Assembly: GCF_007954625.1 (NCBI RefSeq)
Contig: NZ_CP042420.1
Location: forward strand, 1,128,501 to 1,192,500
Length of the DNA stretch: 64,000 bases
Direction: 5' to 3'
From: Leuconostoc lactis
GTDB lineage: Bacteria; Bacillota; Bacilli; Lactobacillales; Lactobacillaceae
Position numbers and translations under genes: made by a program. The first letter of the stretch is position 1, and the number at the start of each line of letters is the position of its first letter. The notes under the pieces are model-generated. The model ran no database searches, was not told the origin of the DNA, and saw only the letters and a list, made by a program, of their open reading frames with translations. Shown piece after piece: positions 29,912 through 38,135 of the stretch.

Positions 29912-31359
29912 TGCAACAATTACCAGAAGCGTTTACAACTAAATATACCCGTTTATTAGGCGATGAAGCGCCGGCTTTTTTTGACACTTTTGATGACCAG
30001 GTGCAAAAAGCCTACCGTGTTAATCCATTAAAAGCCAATCCCGTGGTCAGTGACACCCCAGATAACGGGCCAGTACCATACGGTAAATGGGGCCATTTTG
30101 GGGCAGTTTCTGGGCACAGTGTTGACCATGTCACTGGCGTTGTTTACTCTCAGGAACCCTCTGCACAATTTGTTGGCGAAGTCTTACAGCCAAAACCTGG
30201 TGAACGGGTGCTAGATTTGGCCGCCGCACCCGGTGGGAAAACAACCCATCTTGCGGCTTTTATGCAACAGGAAGGCTTACTTTGGGCCAATGAAATCTTT
30301 ATGAATCGGGCCAAAGTTTTAAGTGAAAATATTGAACGGATGGGCGTGCAAAATAGTATCGTCAGCTCGCATGCACCAGCTGAATTAAGTGCAAAGTTGC
30401 CACAATTTTTTGACAAAATTTTGCTGGATGCGCCATGTTCTGGCGAAGGGATGTTTCGTAAAAATCCGGCCGCAGTGGCACAATGGCATCAAGATTTCCC
30501 GCAAGAATTAGCTGACTTACAACGTGAGATTTTGCGCGAAGCCATGAAAATGCTTCGGCCTGGTGGACAAATCGTTTACTCGACGTGCACGTTTGCGCCA
30601 GAAGAAGATGAGCAAATGATTGCTTGGCTCATGCAAGAATATCCAGAAATGCAGCTTGTACCAATTGATAAACCAGCCCATACACATGTCCAAGATGGTC
30701 GGCCAGCATGGGCTGAACAGGCTTACACTGCTGGTCAAACCACCGTATCAACGACAGTAGATCTCACGGTACTTGAGGGGACGGCTCGTTTGTGGCCACA
30801 AGCCTTACAAGGTGAGGGTCACTTTGCTGCCAAATTAGAAAAAGACGCTGACGCAACGCCGACAACCGCGGTCGTTAAACCGTTAGTGCCAACACCATTG
30901 AGTCGCAGCCAAGAAAAGATTTTTGCTGATTTTGTGGCGACAACGCTACCCGACTTTGATATGACCCAGCATACGTTAACCTTATTTGGTGATCGACTTT
31001 ATATGGCACCAGTGGGCACGCCTGATATTTCAGGGATGAAAATTTTGCGACTAGGACTGGAGTTGGGCACGTTTAAGAAAAACCGCTTTGAGCCAGCGCA
31101 TGCGTTGGCCTTGGCTTTGCCACCACAGGCAGTTAGCCAAACTTATGTTATGACGCCTGATGATTGGGCACAATTTGTCCATGGTGATGTGGTTCGACCA
31201 GCTGCACCTTTACAAAAAGGATGGGTCTTAATGACGGCCAACGGTAATGGCGCGGGCTGGGGACGGTACGTTGATGGCCAAATTAAAAACTTCTTCCCTA
31301 AGGGGCTTCGCTTTGCTGTCAAAGCGGAAGACACTACGCTAGCAGCAGAGATGTATTAA
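29911..31359 (+). CDS. rRNA cytosine-C5 methyltransferase, RsmF/NOL1-NOP2-Sun family
   Basis: SAM-dependent 5-methylcytosine methyltransferase acting on 16S rRNA by family. 482 residues: SAM-binding LDLAAAPGGKTTHLA near 103-117, LLDAPCSGEGMFRKN with the release Cys near 176, and VYSTCTFAPEEDE with the catalytic Cys near 226. The C-terminal half holds an RsmF-type extension and PUA-like end. TAATG overlap with rbsK makes it dependent on that gene's translation. Which rRNA position it modifies cannot be told from sequence. Confidence 0.9.
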   Translation: MQQLPEAFTTKYTRLLGDEAPAFFDTFDDQVQKAYRVNPLKANPVVSDTPDNGPVPYGKWGHFGAVSGHSVDHVTGVVYSQEPSAQFVGEVLQPKPGERVLDLAAAPGGKTTHLAAFMQQEGLLWANEIFMNRAKVLSENIERMGVQNSIVSSHAPAELSAKLPQFFDKILLDAPCSGEGMFRKNPAAVAQWHQDFPQELADLQREILREAMKMLRPGGQIVYSTCTFAPEEDEQMIAWLMQEYPEMQLVPIDKPAHTHVQDGRPAWAEQAYTAGQTTVSTTVDLTVLEGTARLWPQALQGEGHFAAKLEKDADATPTTAVVKPLVPTPLSRSQEKIFADFVATTLPDFDMTQHTLTLFGDRLYMAPVGTPDISGMKILRLGLELGTFKKNRFEPAHALALALPPQAVSQTYVMTPDDWAQFVHGDVVRPAAPLQKGWVLMTANGNGAGWGRYVDGQIKNFFPKGLRFAVKAEDTTLAAEMY

Positions 31360-31376
31360 ACAGCGAACAGCTGTTT
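31358..31376 (+). repeat. Hairpin at the end of the RsmF-like gene
   Basis: AAACAGC-GAACA-GCTGTTT just at the stop codon, with no proper T-run. Possibly a weak or processed 3' end. Confidence 0.35.
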
Positions 31377-31401
31377 GTGATGTCAAGCCCATGATTTGAC
31401 C

Positions 31402-31429
31402 TTGTTCTTAAGTAAAGAACACGTATAAT
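31402..31429 (+). promoter_or_regulatory. Promoter and operator-like palindrome of the BMP gene
   Basis: TTGTTC (31402-31407), 16-base spacer, TATAAT (31424-31429). A perfect palindrome TGTTCTT-AAGTA-AAGAACA (31403-31421) covers the -35 and spacer, the classic place for a repressor. The leader that follows (31436-31533) can form CTTTAC/GTAAAG and ATGC-ATTT-GCAT hairpins. Confidence 0.65.
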
Positions 31430-31533
31430 AGATTCTAGTCTTTACAGTGACGTTTGACGTCGCGTGAACGTAAAGTTTAAATTACGGGGTCGGTGCTATG
31501 CATTTGCATACCTCACAAGGGAGAACAATCACC

Positions 31534-32649
31534 ATGAAACAATCAACTAAAATCATTGCAGGTCTTGCAGCTATTGCCATTATTGGCGGCGGTATTTATA
31601 CGGGTTTGTCGCATAAGTCAACGCAAAACGGGCAGGCAAATAATGCCGCATCACTTGGCTTGGTCCTAGATGTCGGCGGTGTGGATGATCATTCATTTAA
31701 CCAATCCGCCTGGGAAGGTGCTAAGCAATATGCGGCAGCCCATCATATGAAGGCGGGACAAAATGCGCCAGTGACGTATTTCACGACCACGGATCATTCA
31801 GATTTGGATCAAAACTTTAATTTGGCAACCAAAAATCATAAATACCAGATTGTTTATGGGATTGGGTATTCGTTAAACCAAGCGATTACAAAGTCAGCTA
31901 AATTGAACCCCAAGCAAAAGTTTGTATTAGTCGATGATATTGTGACGAAGCAACCAAACGTGGCGTCAGTCATGTTTCGTTCAGAACAATCATCGTATCT
32001 TGCCGGTGTAGCGGCCGCGATTAAGGCCAAGGAAAACGGTGAAAAGGCTGTTGGCTTTATTGGCGGTATTCACGGTAACATTATTGATGCGTTTGATGCT
32101 GGTTTTGAAGCTGGTGTGAAGGCAACTGATCCCACATTAACGGTCGAAAAGCAATATGCCAACTCATTTACCGACTCAGCTAAGGGTAAGACGATTGCTG
32201 CGGCAATGTATGCCTCAGGCATTCGCACAATCTTTGCTGCTGCTGGTTTTGTTGGGAATGGTGCTTTTACTGAAGCAAAAGCTGAAAATTCAAAGTTGGA
32301 TGCTGATTCAAAGCAACGTTTGTATATTATTGGTGTTGACCGTGATCAGAAGGCTGATGGGGCTTATAAGTCAAAAGATGGTAAGTCAGAAACTTCAACG
32401 ATGGCCTCATCAATCACATCCGTTGGGGCAGGTGTTAAAAACATCGCCGATGCCTATAACAAAGACCACAGTTTCCCAGGTGGAAAAACAGTGGCCTACG
32501 GCCTTAAGGAACGTGGTGTTTATTTGACAAAGTCAGAATTGACACCAGCACAAAAGACAGCAGTAGATAAGGCGGAAAAGGGTATTATTGACGGTACGAT
32601 TAAAGTGCCAAACCACCCAGCTGGCTCACAATTTAATCAAAAGTTCTAA
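31534..32649 (+). CDS. BMP/PnrA-family substrate-binding protein without lipobox
   Basis: 371 residues, related to the Bmp family that binds nucleosides for ABC import. After a short basic N-terminus there is one hydrophobic segment (about 7-24, IIAGLAAIAIIGGGIYTGL), then LGLVLDVGGVDDHSFNQSAW, the usual family start, and AVGFIGGIHG in the middle. Typical members have a lipobox Cys; here the protein has no cysteine, so a membrane anchor or secretion is likelier. ATG 31534 has SD AAGGGAG; an in-frame ATG at 31498 lacks one. No permease or ATPase gene is adjacent. Confidence 0.82.
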   Translation: MKQSTKIIAGLAAIAIIGGGIYTGLSHKSTQNGQANNAASLGLVLDVGGVDDHSFNQSAWEGAKQYAAAHHMKAGQNAPVTYFTTTDHSDLDQNFNLATKNHKYQIVYGIGYSLNQAITKSAKLNPKQKFVLVDDIVTKQPNVASVMFRSEQSSYLAGVAAAIKAKENGEKAVGFIGGIHGNIIDAFDAGFEAGVKATDPTLTVEKQYANSFTDSAKGKTIAAAMYASGIRTIFAAAGFVGNGAFTEAKAENSKLDADSKQRLYIIGVDRDQKADGAYKSKDGKSETSTMASSITSVGAGVKNIADAYNKDHSFPGGKTVAYGLKERGVYLTKSELTPAQKTAVDKAEKGIIDGTIKVPNHPAGSQFNQKF

Positions 32650-32676
32650 TCGAAGTAGCCAGAGATTTTCACAAGC

Positions 32677-32702
32677 AAGCCCCGCGTGAGCGGGGCTTTT
32701 TT
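32677..32702 (+). terminator. Terminator after the BMP gene
   Basis: AAGCCCCGC-GTGA-GCGGGGCTT stem with T-run. Confidence 0.93.
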
Positions 32703-32710
32703 GGTATAAT
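32702..32710 (+). promoter_or_regulatory. Extended -10 promoter of the DUF1831 gene
   Basis: TGGTATAAT directly after the terminator T-run; no -35. Start of transcription near 32717. Confidence 0.65.
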
Positions 32711-32726
32711 AAAGTCAGTATGTTTT

Positions 32727-32806
32727 AGGAGGAAGTGTCTGTCACAGGCGGATTTTGGTGAGATGCCTAACCAGAAAATGCTGCTGGCGACACAAAATGA
32801 GAAATG
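32727..32806 (+). ncRNA. Structured leader between SD and start of the DUF1831 gene
   Basis: SD AGGAGGA (32727-32733) lies 70 bases before ATG 32804, which has no closer SD. Closing stem GTGTC (32735-32739) with GACAC (32789-32793), inner hairpins AGGCG/TGCCT (32746-32750 with 32764-32768) and CCAG/CTGG (32771-32774 with 32784-32787): a three-way junction leaving 11 nt between SD and ATG. A competing reading frame (ATG 32763, 20 codons) overlaps the start out of frame. Confidence 0.5.
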
Positions 32807-33142
32807 GCTTTTGATCAACAAGTAACGATTCCAGGTGATGCCACCTACCGTCTCAGTCCACAGATTAAAAAGTATACGCTTGGCGACTTAGGCTTCATTA
32901 CGAATAATGCCGGTGCCTATACGTTACATCGCTCGCTCGAACCGGAAAAAGCATTGGCTAACGCAGTCAAATTAAAAGTGACGGTTAACCCAGATTTGAC
33001 CGGTTTCAAGATGAGTACCGTTTCTGCTGGAGATGTGGTACGTGTTGACATTTTTAAAAATCAACATGCAGCAGAAATGGTGCCTTTGTATCATTTTTTT
33101 GTTGATGAGCTTGTGGCACGTGGGGTGCTAGAAAAGATTTAA
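32804..33142 (+). CDS. DUF1831 family protein
   Basis: 112 residues, matching the DUF1831 family of lactic acid bacteria by its pattern TYRLSPQIKKYTLGDLGF at the N-terminus and LTGFKMSTVSAGDVVRVDIF in the middle. Function is unknown; in some relatives the gene sits next to cysteine desulfurase genes, which is not the case here. Soluble, no signal. One base separates it from the phosphatase gene downstream. Confidence 0.75.
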   Translation: MAFDQQVTIPGDATYRLSPQIKKYTLGDLGFITNNAGAYTLHRSLEPEKALANAVKLKVTVNPDLTGFKMSTVSAGDVVRVDIFKNQHAAEMVPLYHFFVDELVARGVLEKI

Positions 33143-33143
33143 T

Positions 33144-33797
33144 ATGACTAAATTTTATTTTGTACGACATGGCCAAACGGCTTGGAATCTCGAACGCCGC
33201 TTTCAAGGGGGCAATGGTGATTCTGATTTATTACCTTCAAGTTATGATGATATGGTGAAAGTCGCCGACTTTTTGCGGGACGTTGAATTCACACGGGTAT
33301 TTGCTTCGCCATTGCGGCGTGCGCGGATTACCGCTACGCAAATTGCGCGCGAAATGAACTATCGCGGTCCCTTGTCACTGCGCTCAAATATTGCCGAAGT
33401 TGGCCTAGGTCGCTGGGAAGGCGAATTGGTAGCGCAAGTGCAAGTCGACTATGCGACCGCCTACCATAACTATCGCCATGATTTAGATCAATTTGAAGGT
33501 ACTGAGTTTGGTGGGGAAGGGTATACAAAAGCGAGTGCGCGTTTTGCGCGGTTTATTAAAAACCTAGCACAGCAATATCCAACGGACAATATTTTGATTG
33601 TTTCACACGGGATGGCCTTATCTTTTGGTATCAATGAACTCCTACAAACACCGCGAATGGCGATTCGTGAGCGTGGTGGTTTAAGTAATACATCAACGAC
33701 AGTGCTGTCAACGACTGATGGCCAACAGTTTGAAATCGAAGATTGGAACAATACAACGTATCTCAATAAGCTTCAAAATGACGGTACCACCATTTAA
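33144..33797 (+). CDS. Histidine phosphatase family protein (phosphoglycerate mutase-like)
   Basis: 217 residues. The phosphohistidine motif VRHGQTAWN lies at 7-15 and the second catalytic His is in LIVSHGMAL near 155; ASPLRRARITA is the family arginine motif. The overall layout suits a broad phosphatase (GpmB/PhoE type) rather than glycolytic mutase. Follows the DUF1831 gene by one base, so the pair forms an operon. SD is weak (AGAAAAG). Confidence 0.85.
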   Translation: MTKFYFVRHGQTAWNLERRFQGGNGDSDLLPSSYDDMVKVADFLRDVEFTRVFASPLRRARITATQIAREMNYRGPLSLRSNIAEVGLGRWEGELVAQVQVDYATAYHNYRHDLDQFEGTEFGGEGYTKASARFARFIKNLAQQYPTDNILIVSHGMALSFGINELLQTPRMAIRERGGLSNTSTTVLSTTDGQQFEIEDWNNTTYLNKLQNDGTTI

Positions 33798-33836
33798 GTT
33801 GACACGAGCGCAGTGAAGGATTAAAACAAGCACACG

Positions 33837-36224
33837 ATGACATTTGAAACTGACCAATTGGACAAAGTTACTGGGACGTTGCAACACGTCATTTTTGCGT
33901 CCAGTGATTCTTATTTTAAAATTTTATCCGTGCAAATCGATGATAGTACGCTGACCGACTGGGAGAACCCAGAAATTATTGTGACTGGAACGTTTGCTGA
34001 TGTCCAAGAAGGGAGTACTTATGCTTTCTTCGGACAAGTGGTCCGACATCCGAAGTACGGCCAACAATTAAAAGTATCGCATTATGAAAATGAATTGCCA
34101 CCCGATGAAAATGGCTTGATTAAGTATTTTGCGAGTGGCCAATTTTCAGGCATTGGTCAAAAAACGGCGAAAAAAATTGTCGACCATTTAGGCCTTGACG
34201 CTGTCACCCTGATTTTAGATGATGTACAGGTGTTGGACGGCATCGTTAAACCAGCAACGGCGCAAAAATTAGCGCGCAGTCTTCAATTGAACCTTGGTTT
34301 GGAACGATTATTTCAAATTGGTAATCAGTACGGCTTGGGGGCTGATTTGGCTGGGCGTCTTTATGACCAATACGGACATGAAGCTGAGGAAATTTTAACA
34401 ACCGATCCTTATCGTTTGGTTTTTGAATTTGATGGGGTTTCTTTTAAAATTGCCGATGCCATTGGTCAAAAAAATGGTCATGCACGTACGGATCAGCGCC
34501 GAGTGCAGGCGGCTGTCTACGCCACGATGATGAATGTCAGTTTCCAATATGGCCATACTTATCTATCGCGCGCACAACTGCTACAAGCCACGGGGCAATT
34601 ATTGCATGACCAGCAGTTACAAGCCGATATTGACCAAGCCATTGAAGCGTTAATTGCCAATCACATTTTAGTCGATGATGAAGGTCGCTTATATGCGGCA
34701 ACGCTTTATCAAGCTGAACGGCAAGTTGCCCAAGACCTTAAGCGTTTGTTACGCGCGCCAATGCCGTTTGATATCACACCGGAAGCGATTGCGGATGCGG
34801 TCACAACTCCAGGTCACTTGCAGTTAGATGACACGCAAATTTCGGCGGTGAAAGCTGGCTTAAATGCGCAGGTGTTCCTACTGACGGGTGGCCCTGGGAC
34901 AGGCAAAACGACAATTGTCCGCACAATTGTGGCAACTTGGCATAAATTGTTGCAGCAACAGGCGAAATATGCTGATAATACCCAAGATTTTTTAAAAAAT
35001 TATGCGGTTAAATTAGCGTCACCAACCGGACGGGCGGCCAAACGGATGACCGAAGTTACTGGCCATGAGGCCACGACGATTCATCGGCTACTGGGAATTT
35101 CAGATTTAGATGAACCAGAATTTAATGCCGAAAATCCGATTGCAGGTGGGCTGTTAATCATTGATGAGGCCTCCATGTTGGATATTGAATTGACGGCAAA
35201 GTTGTTTGCTGCCATTCCGAGTGGCATGAAAGTCATTATTGTTGGCGACGCGGATCAACTGCCGTCGGTTGGCCCAGGAAATGTTTTGGCTGATTTTGTG
35301 GCCAGTCAGCGAATTGCTCATATCGAACTGGCAACGATTTATCGGCAGGGTCGCGGTAGTAGTATTACCACATTGGCACAACATATTAAAAATGGTCAGC
35401 TGCCCGAGGACTTTATGGCCAATCAACGTGACCGTTCGACTTTTATGGTCGGCCCAGACCAGGTGGTGACGGCGATTGAGCAAGTCGTGCAAGCGGCCAT
35501 TAACAAAGGCTATACGGCTGATGAGTTACAAATTTTAGCCCCGATGTATAAAACCACTGCGGGCGTGCATGCGTTAAATACGATGGCGCAAGCTTTGTTT
35601 AATCCACTGAAGCCTGGTCAAAAATCGTTACAGTTTGGCGAGACAATTTTTCGACAGGGTGATAAGGTCTTGCAACTTGAAAACGATAGTGAGCGTGATA
35701 TTTTCAACGGCGATATGGGCAAAATTATCGCCATTCGCTATAAAAAAGATCCAGGCAATACTGAAAATGAGGATAGTCTTGTCGTTGATTTTGATGGCAA
35801 AGAGCTCGTGTATCCCAAGAAGCAGCTAAATCAACTGACGTTAGCCTATGCAACGACGGTCCATAAAGCACAAGGCAATGAGTTTAAACTGGTGGTCATG
35901 GCACTCACCACGCGTTTTGGTTTAATGCTCAACCGAAACTTGTTGTATACTGGCCTGACGCGCGCGAAAGAAGCTTTAATTTTGGTTGGGGAATACGCAG
36001 CATTTAATCGGGCAGCGCAGACACCAGTGCCGATGCGGGCAACTTGGTTGACGCAGCGGCTACAAGCGGAAAATGCGTCCAACACCACACCAGTAGTGCG
36101 TCCAACACCACCACCGGTAACTGAGAAATATCAATTAACTACGGCACTAATTGCCGCACAAACCATCTCGCCAATGATTGGTTTGGCGGATGTCACCCCA
36201 TATGATTTTATGGCAACCAGCTGA
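33837..36224 (+). CDS. recD2: ATP-dependent RecD2 helicase
   Basis: SF1B 5'-3' DNA helicase that does not need RecBC; in Bacillus it helps protect replication forks. 795 residues: N-terminal OB and helix-hairpin-helix domains (FSGIGQKTAKKIVDHLG near 102), Walker A LLTGGPGTGKTT near 348, DEAS box IIDEASML near 440, and motif VI region TTVHKAQGNEF near 679. AAGGA is 16 bases from the ATG with no hairpin in the gap, an unusual spacing; no better in-frame start is seen. Confidence 0.93.
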   Translation: MTFETDQLDKVTGTLQHVIFASSDSYFKILSVQIDDSTLTDWENPEIIVTGTFADVQEGSTYAFFGQVVRHPKYGQQLKVSHYENELPPDENGLIKYFASGQFSGIGQKTAKKIVDHLGLDAVTLILDDVQVLDGIVKPATAQKLARSLQLNLGLERLFQIGNQYGLGADLAGRLYDQYGHEAEEILTTDPYRLVFEFDGVSFKIADAIGQKNGHARTDQRRVQAAVYATMMNVSFQYGHTYLSRAQLLQATGQLLHDQQLQADIDQAIEALIANHILVDDEGRLYAATLYQAERQVAQDLKRLLRAPMPFDITPEAIADAVTTPGHLQLDDTQISAVKAGLNAQVFLLTGGPGTGKTTIVRTIVATWHKLLQQQAKYADNTQDFLKNYAVKLASPTGRAAKRMTEVTGHEATTIHRLLGISDLDEPEFNAENPIAGGLLIIDEASMLDIELTAKLFAAIPSGMKVIIVGDADQLPSVGPGNVLADFVASQRIAHIELATIYRQGRGSSITTLAQHIKNGQLPEDFMANQRDRSTFMVGPDQVVTAIEQVVQAAINKGYTADELQILAPMYKTTAGVHALNTMAQALFNPLKPGQKSLQFGETIFRQGDKVLQLENDSERDIFNGDMGKIIAIRYKKDPGNTENEDSLVVDFDGKELVYPKKQLNQLTLAYATTVHKAQGNEFKLVVMALTTRFGLMLNRNLLYTGLTRAKEALILVGEYAAFNRAAQTPVPMRATWLTQRLQAENASNTTPVVRPTPPPVTEKYQLTTALIAAQTISPMIGLADVTPYDFMATS

Positions 36225-36228
36225 ATAC

Positions 36229-36237
36229 TGGTATAAT
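36229..36237 (+). promoter_or_regulatory. Extended -10 promoter of prs
   Basis: TGGTATAAT, 31 bases before the start codon, without clear -35. Confidence 0.65.
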
Positions 36238-36267
36238 GAAACTAAGAAAACGAGACGGAGATAGAAG

Positions 36268-37242
36268 ATGACGACCCCTGAATATCGCTTATTTAGCCTT
36301 GGAAGTAATCCAAAGTTGGCTGATGAAATCGCCAATATTTTAGGCACCAACTTGTCAGATATTGATGTACGGCAATTTGCCGATGATGAAATTTATGAAC
36401 GCATTGAACAAACAGTTCGTGGTCGGGATGTCTATGTGATTCAAGGCATTTCCGATCCGGTCAATGATAATTTTATGAAGTTGATGATCTTCATTGATGC
36501 GGCACGCCGTGCTTCTGCTAAGACTATTAATGTCGTGATTCCTTATTTTGGTTATGCCAGATCAGATCGCAAGGCGCGTTCACGTGAACCAATCGCTGCA
36601 CGCTTGATTGCGAACATGCTAGAATCGCAAGGGGTTAAGCGTGTCATCACGATGGATCTTCATGCCGACCAAGTGCAGGGCTTCTTTGATATTCCAGTTG
36701 ATCATTTGATTTCAATGCCAACTTTAGGCCATTACTTTTATGAAAATGACCTGTTGGGATCAGATTTAGTCGTTGTAGCACCAGATCACGCGAGTGTTGG
36801 TCGTGCGCGTAAGTTTGCTAAACTACTCCATGCAGAATGGGCAGTCATTGATCGTCGCGTCGGTGAAGATTTGCAAACGGCACCATTTGGCATTACTGGC
36901 AATGTGCAGGGGAAGCGCGCGATTTTGATTGATGATATTATTGACACGGGCACAAGCATGACGCTGGCGAGCGAAGCGTTAACAGCGGCTGGCGTGACAG
37001 ATATTTATGCTGTTGCGCCACACGCAGTGTTGTCTGAACAAGCTGTTGACAAGTTAGCCACATCGGCAATTTCAAAAACATTAGTGGCGAACACGATTGA
37101 AGTACCCGATGATAAGCGCTTTGATAAGTTAGTACAACTATCAGTTGCAGCAACATTTGCCGAAGCGATTCGACGGGTCGATGCGTGCGAAAGTATTGAG
37201 GACATTATGAGAAGTCCGGATAACTTGGATGTTAAATTATGA
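36268..37242 (+). CDS. prs: Ribose-phosphate pyrophosphokinase
   Basis: Makes PRPP from ribose 5-phosphate and ATP for nucleotide, His and Trp synthesis. 324 residues; FSLGSNPKLADEIANILG at the start, RSDRKARSREPI near 97 for ATP contact, DLHADQVQGFFD near 130, and the PRPP motif ILIDDIIDTGTSM near 218-230. The stop overlaps the start of a GDSL esterase gene (ATGA). LAB often carry two prs paralogues; this one could be the secondary copy, given its unusual operon. Confidence 0.94.
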   Translation: MTTPEYRLFSLGSNPKLADEIANILGTNLSDIDVRQFADDEIYERIEQTVRGRDVYVIQGISDPVNDNFMKLMIFIDAARRASAKTINVVIPYFGYARSDRKARSREPIAARLIANMLESQGVKRVITMDLHADQVQGFFDIPVDHLISMPTLGHYFYENDLLGSDLVVVAPDHASVGRARKFAKLLHAEWAVIDRRVGEDLQTAPFGITGNVQGKRAILIDDIIDTGTSMTLASEALTAAGVTDIYAVAPHAVLSEQAVDKLATSAISKTLVANTIEVPDDKRFDKLVQLSVAATFAEAIRRVDACESIEDIMRSPDNLDVKL

Positions 37243-38132
37243 AAACAGTTGACATAACACGACTATTGTCACCAGAATGGGGCGTGGCGGATGATGGCAT
37301 GATGACTACCCAATTTGGGGCGTCAATAGCCTTTGTGACAACCCATGTTCACGTAGTGCGAGTATCGTTTGCTAAAAACTACGACGGGTTGACTTTTGCG
37401 GTGCAAATCAATGCCAGTGATTGGCAGGAGATGCCGGTCACAGACCAAACCTTGCAAGTGACCATACCTACAGAGACGGCCGAGGTTCGCATGGTATTGC
37501 GTGATCGCGCGGGCAGTAGCGAAGCTTTCTGGCAAGATCCTGTCTATGTGACAGTCATGACAATTGATCAGGGCGAAGTGGCCCCAATTGAAAATGTACA
37601 GCCTTATGTGACGTTTGTTGGGGATTCCATCACTGCTGGGGAAGCCATGGCCGCTGATGGGCATCATCCCGAATTGAGCTACCCACAACTGGTGGCTGAT
37701 GCCTTAGGTCAACCGTTAGCGCGTATTGCGTATGGGGGAACTGGCTTAACCGCTACTGCGCCATACCAAATCCCAACAGCGATTGAAGCCTTATGGCACG
37801 TTGGTGACAATGTGTCGCGGCCATTAGTGACGACTAACCTTGTATTAGTAAATTATGGCACCAACGATTTTAACTATGGTGCCACACCGACTGCGTTTGC
37901 GTTTGGCTTGCGCATCTATTTATTGGAATTGATAAAGCGCTTTCACAATGCTAAAATTATATTAATGATGCCATTGAATGGGGCGTTTCGTGAGGTATTT
38001 TTGGCCGAAACGGCACGCTTTGATCAATTCACGTTAATTGAAACCAAGTCATGGTTACCAGCCATGACAGATGTCCACCCGAATTGTGCAGCGCATCAAA
38101 TTATTGCAGAGCAAATAATGAAAGGACTTTAA
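37239..38132 (+). CDS. SGNH/GDSL hydrolase with N-terminal beta-sandwich
   Basis: 297 residues. The catalytic block FVGDSITAGEAMA puts the nucleophile Ser near 130; GTNDF carries the block III Asn near 207, and the DxxH dyad is in MTDVHPNCAAH near 279. The first 110 residues look like the jelly-roll domain found in CE2-type carbohydrate esterases. No signal peptide, so it should act inside the cell, perhaps as a sugar deacetylase; the substrate is unknown. Coupled to prs by a four-base overlap, and followed by an aldo/keto reductase gene. Confidence 0.82.
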   Translation: MKTVDITRLLSPEWGVADDGMMTTQFGASIAFVTTHVHVVRVSFAKNYDGLTFAVQINASDWQEMPVTDQTLQVTIPTETAEVRMVLRDRAGSSEAFWQDPVYVTVMTIDQGEVAPIENVQPYVTFVGDSITAGEAMAADGHHPELSYPQLVADALGQPLARIAYGGTGLTATAPYQIPTAIEALWHVGDNVSRPLVTTNLVLVNYGTNDFNYGATPTAFAFGLRIYLLELIKRFHNAKIILMMPLNGAFREVFLAETARFDQFTLIETKSWLPAMTDVHPNCAAHQIIAEQIMKGL

Positions 38133-38135
38133 ATC

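Noticed and set aside
31358..31376. Hairpin after the RsmF-like gene as a standard terminator
   Set aside because: No T-run follows the stem; reported only as a low-confidence repeat.
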